Source: Moniliophthora roreri
Taxonomy: Eukaryota; Basidiomycota; Agaricomycetes; Agaricales; Marasmiaceae
Reading direction: 5' to 3'
Length of the DNA: 64,000 nt
NCBI GenBank assembly: GCA_001466705.2
Contig: LATX02000198.1
Coordinates: 124,001 to 188,000, forward strand
Shown here: positions 46,401-58,528 of the stretch, in pieces
Position numbering within the stretch: position 1 is the stretch's first letter
Layout: every line of letters starts with the position of its first letter
The notes under the pieces: model-generated
What the model was told of the DNA's origin: nothing
The model's input: the letters and a program-made list of their open reading frames with translations, nothing else
Databases searched by the model: none
Program-made: the position numbers and the translations under genes

Positions 46401-47319
46401 CCTCAGAACTTCCGTTCTCGTGATTTACACTTTTTTAGATATGGAAATATTCCCCTGAAGCCTTGAGGCAATATGAGCAAGATTGGACGACTCTAGGCTG
46501 CAGTTTGGTTTCTTGGCGGAGGTCAATAAGCGTCATATGTACATATCTCATTAGTGTCGTCGAATTTGGAAATATTAATTGCCTTTTTTGGTTGGCTCTT
46601 ACCCGTTATGGTAAGAATTTTTGGGGAGACCGGCTGTAGTTCCAGATATCCTACGCGTGTGCGCAAACGTCCACAGGCTACAGGTATGGATTGAACAACT
46701 TCCAATGCTTTTTGACATGATATTCAGTTGATCCCCTGCTGCTTGTGTAGGGAGGGATAACTTTGTGGCTGTTGAGAGATACAAATTGTAAGTAGAGTGC
46801 GAATGAAAGCCTTTATGAGCTTGCGTGCCGCTTGACTTTTTCATTTGAGGATCTAATAGCGTTGTAGTAGGGGTACCAGAGGTAGCGGAGGGCAGATCCG
46901 AGGTGTTTGGCAGTGTTTAGCATAGTCTTGTAGAGTAGCGCGCGACAGCGGGTCATCACCACAACCAACGACGAGAACAACTTTGTCATCTGCGTCAGCT
47001 CAGCCTGTCTCATAGTGGTGACGAGAGCGGATTCGCATACACGTTCCATCAGTCCATTTAAAGTTCAGTACACCACGTTCACCACGCTCTAAGTCCAATA
47101 CGTCAGAAGACCACCCGCCCATCAGATCAATTCCATATCAGTTCTCATTACTAGTACATCCTCACATTTACCACGTTGGCTTCCATACACCCCGATCCAG
47201 ACCAATCCTACGAGTGGCCATGACTAGAAAGCCCACTCAGTAGTGAATCATCATTATCATCGAGCCCAACAAGCCGTCAGTCCCCTGTCCCACACCCATC
47301 ACCAGCACAAGCAGATCAA
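46401..47319. other. Spacer between repeats, no gene seen
   Basis: No conserved motif found; probably transposon-derived. Confidence 0.35.
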
Positions 47320-47661
47320 ATGTGTTCTCGAAGATCTTGCTCTGCACCAGAATCATTTACTCTACGCCCAGCATTGTGGTCTACTGAAATGCAACAAGCT
47401 CGCACGCGAAAACCCTCAAAGCCGACGCCCGAAACCACAGCTTCAAAAGAGCAGGAAGAGGAGGAGCCCAGCATGGCCGTGGACTTCACCAAGATAGAAA
47501 AGTTCAGTGGAGAACTTGACGAGAAGATCAGCGTAAAAGATTGGTTGAAGAACATGAAGTTAGGAATGGATCTGGCCAAGATACCGGAGAACAAGAGAGT
47601 AGCAATGGTAGAGGCGTTACTCATGTCGGATAGTCCGGCGGAAGAGTGGTATTTGGAAGAG
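47320..47661 (+). pseudogene. gag-like fragment of an LTR retrotransposon
   Basis: The frame contains KEQEEEEPSMAVDFTKIEKF, SGELDEKISVKDWLKNMKLG and MVEALLMSDSPAEEWYLEE. The pattern (target polarity, WL..M, A..WY) is that of a gypsy-type gag capsid start. It is cut by an N at 47662, after which the sequence is unrelated, so the rest is missing from the assembly or was never there. Confidence 0.6.
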
Positions 47662-47662
47662 N
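47662..47662. other. Assembly gap (single N)
   Basis: One N separates the gag-like fragment from sequence with GC content and strand signal of ordinary genes. The junction may be false. Confidence 0.7.
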
Positions 47663-47683
47663 AGATAGTGCCAAAGAGGCTCA

Positions 47684-48255
47684 GCCTTCTCTAGCGTTCC
47701 ATGGTGTAGCTGAATCGTCGCTCAGGTCAACCGTTGAAAGGTTCTCGCGCTCCTTGAATCGGATAGCCTCTGTATTAAATTCGCACCCAATCAAATACAA
47801 GTCTGCCGACTGGACAACCACTGGTGCGTTTCGGATGCCGGGAATGACGAGAGAGAGAAAGAGGCGTGGAGGAACGATGCCAATACGGAAATGGGATGAA
47901 TTGGTAATGGAGAATTTGTCGTCGACAGTTGGGGTGCTGACGGAGGAGTAACAGCGATGACCTTGGTGTATTGATAATGGACGACGCGTGCGAGCTGCCG
48001 TTGCCGTTGCCACTGCTGACCACGAAAACAGGCATGGGATCGTACTAGGCCATGCACCTCTCGACTTCCAGCGTTCGTTCTTCCTGCCCGCACCAAGCCA
48101 GCACCACGTCATCGGGTCTCAGGATTGTTCGACGCCATTCCACCCGTTTCCATGGGCTTCCAGTACGGGAATTGGGTGTAGTTCCGAATATGACAGGCCA
48201 AAAGGCATCTGCAAGCAAAGGTCAGTTCCGGAATGAGAATGGGCGAAGATGGGAA
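47684..48255 (-). CDS. Coding-like C-terminal exons of an unrecognised minus-strand gene
   Basis: On the minus strand the frame WPVIFGTTPNSRTGSPWKRV, EWRRTILRPDDVVLAWCGQE and ERTLEVERCMA is followed, in another frame after a probable intron, by PTVDDKFSITNSSHFRIGIV, PPRLFLSLVIPGIRNAPVVV and QSADLYLIGCEFNTEAIRFK, ending SATPWNAREG. The segments look like real protein but I do not recognise the family, and the exon joins are not settled. Further upstream stretches to about 49,600 also contain coding-like pieces. It may be a real gene on a misplaced contig, or a pseudogene. Confidence 0.35.
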
Positions 48256-49717
48256 TGAAGACATACCGGGGTGGTGACGAGCGAAGGCTAGGTAGGTAAG
48301 CCGGTAGTACACGAAAGGCGAACTTCCATAGACAGCATACGCATGTGTGATTTCCTTCTATGATCAGAAATGGGATAAGAAAGTTATGACGGTCCGAGAA
48401 GTGAGGAAGCACACACCTTCAACAGTACTGCGTTTTGTTCATCCCTATCTCCCCGAGCCATTCTCCTTCTCCCTTGTCCTCGCCAAAATTCAGATCCTGA
48501 GCCCACGGGCAAATAGACGCCCCTGTTCCAACATGGGTGAGTGTTCACGATGGCGAGAGCGAGCCTAGCTGCGTTGGGTGTGGCGAGTAATGATCGTAGA
48601 TGGTGGCGGCAGCACTAACGCCGAGGGGCTAGCGAAAGGTAGTGGTCTGTTAGTCATAGCTAGTAGCGATGACAACCGGTGGAAGATCCACACACATCTA
48701 CCACATTTCTCCAGGTAAATGTATACGGGTGCTTTGAGTATGTCTTCACAGGGACCGAAGCTGAAACGCATGCCGCAAGCACACGAATATCTCGAGGATA
48801 CTGGTTGCAACGTTTAAAGGACAAAGGATTCCGCTTTGCAAAGTTTGACATTGGCAGGTTGCGATCCTGTAGCATATTTCTGGAATGCCAGAAAGAACGT
48901 TAGCTAGCAGAAATTTCAGCAGAGTGAGAGTGAATAATGCACCGGCACAAGCGAAACCTCAAAATGACCAGGTCCCCCCAATCTTCGAGTCCAAAGGATG
49001 GACTCCCAAGAGCGTAGTAGCAGATCAACCATGATGATGCCTGCTATCAAAAGCCAATCCAAAGCTGAGAAAAAAAGACAAAGGCAAGTGGATGAAACAC
49101 ACCATAGAAACTCCATCATATCAGGCTAGAAACTGAAAGACCAATGAAGCGTGAGGTCTGTTAGAACGAAAGGTGATAGTTGGCAGAAGGAAGCGTTTGA
49201 GTGACCGATGGACCTATGTCCATGAACTAGCCTGGCACCCGGGACGGGGAACCGTCGTGCTCGCTTAATTTCACAGTCCGACGCTTGCCGTGCTCATGCC
49301 GATCTTGCGTCATCAGGTCGCGTCGCGTTGGGCGTTTGTTGATTTTTCGTTCACCGTACGGCAGATTCTTCGGAAAGAAGGCCGCGAGGGCTTTCTGTTC
49401 CGGAATAGCATCGCGCTCGGGCTGAAATAAGTTGAAGGGTGATGATAGGATATGGGCTGAGGAGCTGGTGTGTATGAAGCAGTCGCAGAGGTGCCCGTGT
49501 AACGCGTTATCACGGAGGTGGTCCTATTAGGGTACCACCAAGTATAGCGCGAGTTACTTAGAGCCTGTTTAGGCAATAGAGTGTGAGTAGGTGTTGGTTT
49601 GATAGCAAGATGTAGTGTAAATTTACAGCAACATGGTAAGATAGGTGTGGCTGTACTCTGGGTACAACGTCAAGAAATGAAAATAGGCGCGTGTGGATAA
49701 GATAAAGCAACAGAGAT
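48256..49717. other. Possible upstream exons of the minus-strand gene, not resolved
   Basis: A minus-strand piece at about 49,220-49,520 reads SPFNLFQPERDAIPEQKALA, AFFPKNLPYGERKINKRPTR and continues to a stop after SRVPG. It is not connected by clear splice sites to the downstream piece. No other gene recognised. Confidence 0.3.
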
Positions 49718-50706
49718 GTTCAGCATACCATGTAGAACATTTTTCATTCTCCCCAGTAATGCAATCCCGACACGTTATAATGTTCCTGCTACCTACCAAG
49801 GCCTTGATCAATGATAATTATCCCTTCCCTTTGTGGCCAGCCTTGGAATGAACAATAATTCACCCCCAGTGCAAATAATAAATGGGAGAGGAAATGCTGG
49901 TGATGCCTAATTCGGTGGTCATGCATTATGATGCATGGACCTTTTCCACGGTTGGATGTTTGCTTCCTCCTTTCACCTCCCCTTCTCCCTCTGCCTCGCA
50001 ATGTAGCTTTGTATGGTGTGTATCCCAGGTATCTTGACATCTCCTGCATTCTCTGCTTATGCTGTCTCATAGCATAACCAATATCATCCAAATACCATAT
50101 TATTATTCATTCCGTTTCCAGTAGCGCCAGTTCTCATTATTATTGTCACCCTTGGTTGGTTTATTATTCTCTGCACTGTCTGTCACCTGTGAGTATGCCC
50201 TTTATAATTCTTCAACAGCTGTACTAATTTTAATTGCCCCATCAGCTAGTGCCCATTATTATTTTTCACCTAGCCTTAGTGTTTATCATTCTCCCCAGTT
50301 GTTGGTGTGTTCAGTACCATTTTACAATTTGTCAAAGCTTGGACTCATTACCATTCTCCCACAGCCATAGCCTGCTCATATTATCTTGCACTCCAAAAGC
50401 CCACTATGCTACTTCAAGACTACCAGCAATGATGGAACCCGCAGTCAATATGCTCGCTTGATCCCCATTCCTGGCATTATTGGAACAGCTTGACAGGACA
50501 AATTATCATTACCCAGCACTCAGACTAATTATTATATTTCCTGCATCATCAATCTTGATGAACCGATCAGTGAGTGCACATTATCATTCTGCCCACTCGT
50601 ACTCATTTTAATACTTCCTTAGCTCCCACTTGTTGACATACATTATTATTCTCCAGCGCTCAGTACAATCACCATTACCTTGTGTGATTAGCTTCAACAA
50701 ACTGAC
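49718..50706 (+). repeat. Dispersed ~1 kb repeat, copy B
   Basis: Same orientation as 45411-46400. It shares the start GTTCAGCATACCATGTAGAA and the order of sub-blocks. The similarity ends at about 50706 where copy A has already diverged. Confidence 0.75.
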
Positions 50707-50849
50707 ATAGTGAGTATACATTATCATTTGGCAGTACCTTGTCTGATTATAATACTTTCCCAGCTCCTTGACCTCGGTAGCATCCCCTCACTATATGCCA
50801 GCATCCTCACTAGTTACAGTAGTCTACCCGTTCACCATACAGCTTAAAG

Positions 50850-51300
50850 CCTGTTCTTACTTGAGATAATACACTTCACTTGGACATTAGCCACATATAT
50901 CCATCCGATGCAGCACTTTGAGTTTGAATACAATGGATTCACAAGACACAAGGTAAGTCCAAGTACAATGGGTTGGGTATAAGGTATAGCAAATCCATGT
51001 GCACAATGAAAGCAACATGGGAGAATGATCAACATAACAAGTACAAGTGGTAACACAACAAGAATGAATAATAAACACAACAAATATGTATGATAATATG
51101 ACAAGGGAGAACAATAAAGGCTATGAGGGCGAATGATAAATGGGACAATGGTGAATGATGGGTGGGACAATAGTGAATGATAAATAAAACGACGGCTAAT
51201 GATAAAGACCACAAGAGTGAACGATGTCAGCAATGGTGAGCAATGACAGTGACAAGGGTGAATGATGTTGGTGACGAGGGCGAACAATGTCAAGAGTATG
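50850..51300. repeat. Degenerate minisatellite rich in GTGAATGATRA-type units
   Basis: Imperfect units of roughly 20-25 bases such as GGTGAATGATGTTGGTGACG, AGTGAATGATAAATAAAACG and GTGAACGATGTCAGCAATGG. The reverse complement is similar to the CATTATCATTC units in the ~1 kb repeats just upstream, so the two may be opposite-facing parts of one element. Confidence 0.55.
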
Positions 51301-51381
51301 GTATTACTTCTTTGTCATTGACTTCTTTCTTCTTGCTGGTCCCCCTTCAACATTTGCTGTCATACTAGCTTTCAGACCCCC

Positions 51382-53447
51382 CTATTTCTTCTTAGCCTTC
51401 TTGTCCTTGTCCTGCTTTGTGAGCGCCATCTTCTCTGTTAACACCTGAGGACACTTAGATCTCTCCATCAAGGGCTCACCACCAGCTGCAACTTGTTCAT
51501 GAGACTTCTGTTTTCACCTCTTCTTGGGCTGAATGCTGGGATCATTTTCCTTCTCAGGAATCTGATCAGTTGCAGGTAGTGCTGGAGGGATGATTGGAAT
51601 GGTGGCAGAAGATGCTGGAACATTGGATGACAGTGGCAAGGGAGAGGAGGAAGGGGGTAATGAGCTAGAATGACCAGCAGGGACATTATGAGCAAGGGTG
51701 GCAGAAGCAAGTGCACGATCAATGGGTAATGGTGTAGGATTAGCTTGCTGAGGCATGGAGGCTGGCTGCTGATGGAAATCCAGTTCGGCAAGGGTTTGTT
51801 GCAGATAAGCAAAATGTTGCTGATGATCAAAGGACGATTGTGCCTGCTGGGGAAAGGATGGCTGACATAAAAGTGATGTCGACTGCGGGTAGAAGGGTTG
51901 TGGGAATTGGTTCTGCTGAAATGCAAAAGACTGCTGCTGGTTAAAGTTTTGAGCTAGAAAAGCAATTAGTGAAATAGTGCATTCAAGTATGATATACAAC
52001 TTACTGTTGTCAAACCAACTACCATTCAAAGACTGGGTAAGATTGTACTCAAAGTTTGGACCCATCGTTCCACCTGACACTCGCCCTTCTGCCCCCCCAT
52101 CCAGCCTGCAAATCTCCATGCAACTCATCCCAAAGACGGAGTCCTCCACCATTTGTGCCATTAGTAGTGACACCAGGGTTGATATCAGGAAAGATGAAGC
52201 CACTTGCAGAGGTTGGAGTGGTTATGGTGGGATTAGGGTGGGTGAGTTGCAATCCAGCTTGACTATTTGCTACATCTGAGGATATTGGAGTGTCATTTGA
52301 AGTAGGAGATGGGGTAGCTGGTAGGTTTGGAGCTTCACCTGGTGTGCGACTGTCTTCTTCTTCCATTGAGCTGCTGTCTCTGGATGCAGCAGCAGCTGCC
52401 ACAGGCAGCATGGCAGGGGCATTAGCATTGTTGATGACAGGAGTTGTGGTTGTGGGCATAGGTGACGTGACTGTCACTGGTGTCAGTAAGGCCAGATTCG
52501 GTGATACCAGAGAAGGGTTGGTGGCAGTGCTCAGTCCTGATTCTTCCTTGTCTCCTGCTTCCTCATCTTCCACTTTCTCATCGTACACTCTGGATTGACA
52601 GACGGCCTCTGCTATTTAAAAACATCAAGGTCAGCTCTCATAGATTAGCTCAGGGTATTGAATCACTTACTGAAAATGTCTGCAGGATAGTCATGAAAAT
52701 TTTTTTCATTTCCACCATTCGTTTTGGGTCAAAGTCATCCATGCTCTTGGCTTTCGACACCAACTCAGGAACCATACCATTGATACTAGGTACTTGTGTC
52801 AGATTCTTAATTAATCCTCAGCTCAGTATTAAAAACGGACCTGGTGACATCGATATTCCCATCATTCTGAGGCCCATATAGTGCAATCATACAACTAACA
52901 CCAAAGAGTTGAGCCAGTGCATCTGCAAGTGCTGGAGTCACACGATGAACCTTTTTCCAAGCTCTGAACAGGTGTTGAGTATCAAGCATTAATAAACACA
53001 CATTACAGGGCATTTACATGGAATAGGTAACAGCATTGCCATTCCAAGCACCCTTGCTGCAGTATGCAGCCATTGTGGTTGCATATTCTTTGTCATTCTT
53101 CTCAGTCAGCTCCTTTACAAACTTCTTGGACTTCTTATTGAACATCAATGACACATACCGGTTGCGTTCACTGAGCAAATATCTACAAATCCTGGTGAGT
53201 ACAGCTATCGACATCATGAACACATTAAGACTCACTTGAGGGGAAGATTAGCCTTGGCCCAATGGTCTTCAAAACCACTCTTGAGGCGAGTATCCCAGAA
53301 TTCCTGCTGGTAACGCTGTATAACGAGAATCTTGTGGGGGCGGATGTTCATGAGCTGGAGCATGGTCTGGAGGACCTGGTTAACCACATCATGATCGGTC
53401 TTTTTGGCAGCCCAGTGATGGTGAGACCAGTTTCTGATTTTCTACAA
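51382..53447 (-). pseudogene. Transposon-associated multi-exon protein, decayed
   Basis: An unrecognised protein of a type often found near agaricomycete transposons. Exons from the 5' side: KIRNWSHHHWAAKKTDHDVV, MNIRPHKILVIQRYQQEFWD, DHWAKANLPLK; ICRYLLSERNRYVSLMFNKK, NDKEYATTMAAYCSKGAW; VTPALADALAQLFGVSCMIA; MVPELVSKAKSMDDFDPKRM; then a Ser/Pro/Thr-rich region and a Gln/Pro-rich region (FNQQQSFAFQQNQFPQP). An in-frame TGA at 51514-51516 is followed by an open Lys-rich frame to TAG at 51382. The TGA looks like a CGA-to-TGA change. The 5' end is cut by the TIR element at 53471, so there is no start. A DNA-binding or structural role in a transposon is only a guess. Confidence 0.5.
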
Positions 53448-53470
53448 GGGAATACATCAACCACTATGTA

Positions 53471-54199
53471 CGAGGTGTTCTTTTTATGCTATTAATACAA
53501 AGGAAATACACTCAGAATACTGCTATATATTTGCTTCCAGACAACACTCAGAAAATTCTATTAGTTTCAAGTTGTCATCACATATTGAAAACAGCAAGCA
53601 TACTCTGGATTTTAATTTCCAGAAGAGTCTGTGTTTTTTTATTATTTTATGATAATGAAATTATAGAATTATCCTTTAATTTTCTAATTACAAATATACT
53701 AAATTTTCTGCCTTATAAAATAGTGAGAAAACATTTAGAAAATAAATATAAGATTTTGAATTTTATATCAAAGGAAACATGTTAAATACAAAAGGAAAAC
53801 TATATGAAAACTATCTAAAAACTGCTTTAAAATATAGTGTTTTCACATGATTTTCCTACTATTTTCCTAGTGTTTTCCTAGTGTTTTCTCTGACTTTCCC
53901 ACAATAGAAAATGTGGAATTTTTGTCTTATCTTATCAGCATTTTCTGAGCATCTTGAACCAGAGAAAATTTAATGTTTTCTTAGTATGGAAATTATTCTA
54001 ATATATTGTATTATCTATTAATTCTCAGAATTTGAAAATTCCATATCTTTTGCTGCTGAAAATTTAGTATTCTCCAGGCATATTCTTGTTGAGAGGACAC
54101 AATTGAAATTTAGAATTTATATATGGTTTTATAAAAATTCTCTTTGCAAGAAGATTAAGTGTTTTCTCAATCAGAAAACCATGTTAAAAGAACACCTCG
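53471..54199 (+). mobile_element. Tc1/mariner-like TIR element with TA duplication
   Basis: A 729-bp, very AT-rich segment with terminal inverted repeats CGAGGTGTTCTTTT and AAAAGAACACCTCG, flanked on both sides by TA (53469-53470 and 54200-54201), the Tc1/mariner target. It contains no transposase; the longest frame (53486-53785) has no DDE/D-like motif. It is inserted exactly at the junction of the TE-associated pseudogene and the gypsy remnant. Confidence 0.75.
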
Positions 54200-54201
54200 T
54201 A

Positions 54202-56231
54202 TGTAGTGTGTATCTCTTATGGAGGTTTTCTGCCAGGAATTTGTCCAATTCTTCTTGTTCTGGTACCGTCAGTGAGTATAATTTGCAATCTTTGGGAACA
54301 AAATCTGGTTTTAAGTCAATTGCATGATCATAGCTTTGTGAGATGGGAAATCGCTCTGCTTCTTGGTCTTCGAATTGTGTTTTGAATTCATGAAGATATC
54401 CTGGGATCAGATCTTCCAATTTTTTTTCCTTTTGTTCAATGGTATGTGCCATGGTCTGAGAGATGGACATCTTTGCTTGAATGTTAACTTGTGTGATAAT
54501 TTCCTCCAGATCTTCCCTGTCAAAAATGCTTGCATTCCTTGGAATTTTGATGTACTGTTTCAGTCTGAATGTAAGTTCCCTGGATTGCCAATTAACGTCT
54601 GGGTTATATTTCTGAAGCCAAGGGAGTCCGAATATCACTTCTTCTTTTCCCAATCCAGAAATCAAGAACTCATCTGTCAGGGTTTGAGATCCCACTGTGT
54701 ATGTAATTGTTGTTGAATGGGTTATCTATGCAGATTTATTTGGCATTCCGTCAACATTGAAGACTTGAATATTCTCAGGCAATCTGTTCCTTTGTACACC
54801 TAACCATTTAACTGTTTCTGGGCTCATGAAGAGTCCTCCAGCCTCTGAATCTAGGAGGCTATGTATTCTGACTTTTTCTGTTTCACCATTGTAAGAGATA
54901 GGAATTCACATAGAATTTCGTTCAAGCTTAGCTAATACAATGTTCGAAACCATTATTGCTAGAGGCGGGGAGAGAGTCGTTCAAAAACCCTTCTTTTCCA
55001 TAATGTCCAAGAGTTCAGATTGTTCCTCTCGGCTATACTCCTTGAACATCGCCTGGATCCTAATGAAGGCATCTCTCGGCATCTTCCAGATTTCCTTCTT
55101 TTCTTTGGCTTTTCCTGTTGCTTTCAGGGGGCAATCTCTGCTGACATGCCTCTGCTTAGCACATCGGAAGCACTTCCCGTCTTTCATGTATTTCTTTTTC
55201 TCTTCTTCAGTAAGCTGTCCCATCTCCATTTGGGTGACAGCTACCTTCTTCTTTTTGAATCTCTTCTTTTTGTCTCCAGCCATCTGGAACCTTCATAGAT
55301 TCTGAACTGCCTTTGTGTATTTGAATTGTTCATCAAATCTAATGGCTGCTTCATACCATTCTTCAAGATCCAACAGTTGTCCTTGGGATTGGTTAAGGAT
55401 TTTGTCGGCAAGAGTAAAGGGGAGTCCTTTTCAAAAGATATGGATCAAGGCTTGATTGTCATATCCCGATTCATCAGCCATGACTCTAAATTCATTGACA
55501 AAATTGTTGGCTCTATCCATCATATGGGCGTCTTCAATTCATAATTGGGCATCTGCTTGAATGTCAGCTGGCAAGTAGTGCTTCTTAAAAGAAGCTTTAA
55601 GGTCGGCCCAGGTGAGTTCGTCTTCACTGCTTTTCTTTTCAAAGATTTGGTCTGTTTTTGATTGTTTCCATGAGGTGGTGGTTTTTCCTCGGAGATATGA
55701 GAGAAGAAATAAGCATTTCTTCTCGTTAGTGTTGTAATCATTGGGGTGCATTCAGAGAAAGATCTCAACTTCAGTTAAGAACTGCTTGGTGTCCTTTCTA
55801 TCTCCTTCAAAAGGCTCTGGGGCTGCTACTTTGGCTCTCTTGTCCTTCTTCTTCTCCTTCTTCCCTACTTCTTCCAGTACTGCCATAGCAACACTGATTA
55901 TCATTTCTTTCTGGGTCCTTGGTTTCTGTTCTCGTTTCAGAGTTGAGCTGCTCTCTCCCAACATGTTGTCCATTTCAAATCTGGGGTCTTTGGCAAAAGC
56001 TGTAAAGTCTGGAGTGGATGCTGAGGAGTCTGGTGATCTCTCTTTTCTTGCTGTCGAGTCTTCGGAGCTTTCTTTCGAGGGCGATTCTGGTGGAGTGAAT
56101 ATCAGGGTCGAGCTGTTCTTTGGTTCCTCATCTGGTTGTGTTTCTTCTTCTATTGTTGTGTCTGGCCCAAGCACATCTGAGAGCTGTCTGAGTGCTTCGT
56201 GACGGTAATGGCAGGTTATAATTGTATGCAA
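54202..56231 (-). mobile_element. Decayed Ty3/gypsy retrotransposon: gag, zinc knuckle, protease, start of RT
   Basis: Read on the minus strand, gag begins about 56231 (low-complexity acidic N-terminus). It has APEPFEGDRKDTKQFLTEVE and, after a TGA, MHPNDYNTNEKKCLFLLSYL and RGKTTTSWK. A CCHC zinc knuckle follows (CFRCAKQRHVSRDC, spacing C-x2-C-x4-H-x4-C). A protease region LLDSEAGGLF (DSGAGG expected) and LISGLGKEEVIFGLPWLQKY come next. The start of reverse transcriptase is PEQEELDKFLAENL. Several in-frame stops and truncation at the TIR element leave no RT, RNase H or integrase. It is inactive. Confidence 0.8.
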
Positions 56232-57891
56232 GGTTGATGTGGGGTTCTCTGAAATGCCAATCCCTAGAAGCTGAAGCTGTCTTGTAAGATCAAGGTCTCA
56301 GTCCAACCTCATCTTCACTGCATGGGACCAACAAATATCAGGTGCGGAACGGGGAAACCCACCCACCCCTGTCCCTCTGATCTTGTCTATGGGCCAAAGG
56401 GCTGGGATAAAGCTCCATTCCACAGGATCAGTCCTCCCAACCGTAAACCACCCTCTCAGAAGGTTAAGAAGCTGGATTGGCTGATGGCAGAGGCAGCAGT
56501 CCTGGTCAGCTGCTTGGATGGTGTGAGAGGAGAAGTCCTTCCAGTCTGAGGTCTTTCCAGTGTTTTGGACTCCTTCTGGGTATATAGGCTCAGTGGTAGT
56601 ATCCCTAAACAGAGTTGGAAGTGCAGGCAGTAGGGGTAGCAGTAGCCCCTGATGAGAGCTTTCGCAGGCTCAAAACCGCTGCTAAATCTGCCTCACTAGC
56701 TGACCTCTCCCCCAGCTGATAACAGGACTCTATCTTAGGAGATGGTTGACTGCAGTGGTGTGGAAGTCAGTGGTCTGCCTAGCTATGCTCAGTTGGAACC
56801 TGGTACCGATCTCATTCCTTGATTTGGTACCTGTTGTCATCAAGATCTTGTTTGTCTTCTGCATGGTGGTGTTGTAGTGCCTTAACCTTGTTAGGTCAGC
56901 ATTCTGATCAGCTTGACCTTGTGTTACATTACTTGTGCAGCAACATTGACAACTAACTCAACTATGACATAGTCAAGTAAGTTGCAAGGTTCAAGCTTGA
57001 GTTCATGCAGATTGCTCTGCAGTTCAGAGGTTCAGATCATTGCTTTTGTACAAGGTTTATTGCAAACCAGGTCAAGCTGAAGAGCTTGGACCCAGTTTCA
57101 GCTACTTAAATACAAGCAGGTATTTACGATGACAAATAATGAAGAAGTTAAGAGAATGTCAAAGAATAACTGAGTTGTCATAGTAGAAAGAAATGGAAGG
57201 AAGAAGAATAACATGACTAAGACAAGTAGAAAATGATAGAACAAGAAAGAAAGAAATTAGTATTACAGTCACATGCTAGCTACGTAGTCCAGTGACAATT
57301 GCGTGTTTGTAACATTCACATTGCTTAACATGGCCTTATATCCATGTGAACCTTAACCCACATTATAACTCAACCCTCTCCATTATAATTCAACCTTCAC
57401 TATGCAGCCAGCACACAAAAAAAAGCATTGTTACAGAAATGATGTCAACCAAACTAGTCCAAATCCATAGCTGTTAAAAACCAGACTCGAACACCCAAAG
57501 AACACCACTCACTTTCACAACACAACTATTACCACTTCGCAACCAATAACTGCTTCTCAACCATGAACCTTTACTCTAGCTCTGCCTGCCATTTCACAGG
57601 TTCTCATCTGTCCTCAGTGTGGCCACCAGTTCATTGCACAGCATGCTAGACCTGCTCATTATGATATCAGTGATGATCGTTAGTATGCCATTATTCACAG
57701 TTGACATGTGAGATGGGTTCAGAGCGAGTGCGTATCACTTCTTTCTACAATAATAAGTGTCTTACATCTCTCTGCAGCTCTCATGTGAGAAGACTAGTTA
57801 ATTGAGCCCCTGAGAACTTTCATCATGGTTTTTCATTAGAGAATGATGCTTATTCATTCTTTAAGTCCAGTCAAGCTGCAGGTGAAGTGCA
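56232..57891. other. Transposon-derived AT-rich stretch, no readable gene
   Basis: Probably the leader and LTR remnant of the gypsy element and other repeats. I could not define LTR ends. Confidence 0.4.
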
Positions 57892-58497
57892 TTGAAGATG
57901 CTCAAAAACCTATGCCTCTACTATGAAAACACAAGGCTTGTGGTGCCAAAATACCCTCAAAAAAGATATATATATAAGTTCTTGATTCTCAGTTTTGTTT
58001 GCAAGTTGGTTCGGCATGGTTCACTGTTACTGCAACGTCAAGAATAATTCTCAATGTCTTGCTTGGTAGTTCAGAGATGATTGCCTTCAAAACAACTTCT
58101 CAGATCAAAAATGGGTGTTTGTTTGTATAATATTTATTGGTTTTGTGGTTTTATTAATCACTTCAAAAGCAAATACTGGTATAGATTTCAACCAGAAACT
58201 GCCCAAAGAATAAACTTCTTCTAAGTGAGAACAAAGGTACCTCTTGTACCTGAATATAGCCCTCTTAGCTATGTTCTGCAATGATTCTCAAGAGGACAAA
58301 TCTTCTAGACACTGCTAGCCTGAAACCCTCTCTGATTCATGTCAAAACACCAGACTATACTGATGCATGTCAGCTACCCTCTTAGTAGACTGATACAATG
58401 TTTCTCTTATCAGAAAACACACCTCTTGCATTAAAAACTAAGCTCTTCCTAGCTTTTATTTATATCTCTGGTTTGGGTTACAATCTCAGGTCTCAAC
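57892..58497 (+). repeat. 0.6-0.7 kb repeat unit, copy 1
   Basis: Begins TTGAAGATGCTCAAAAACCT and contains AAGTTGGTTCGGCATGGTTC, a block around CTTCTTCTAAGTGAGAACAA and CCTGAATATAGCCCTC. It ends at an N (58498). About 95 percent like the next copies. Confidence 0.8.
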
Positions 58498-58498
58498 N
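58498..58498. other. Assembly gap (single N)
   Basis: The N interrupts the repeat unit after GGTCTCAAC. The neighbouring units are nearly identical, a typical place for contig breaks. Confidence 0.7.
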
Positions 58499-58528
58499 AT
58501 CAATAACTTTGTTGATGGGTGCATTCCG

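Noticed and set aside
45411..50706. A complete LTR retrotransposon with ~1 kb LTRs
   Set aside because: Repeat ends do not match TG...CA rules, right borders differ, no target duplication, and the interior includes an assembly gap and non-transposon sequence.
50850..51300. A membrane protein (149-codon hydrophobic minus-strand ORF)
   Set aside because: The hydrophobic pattern comes from translating a degenerate A/T-rich minisatellite.
53486..53785. 99-codon ORF as a transposase of the TIR element
   Set aside because: Extremely AT-rich, no DDE/D or helix-turn-helix motif, and far too short.
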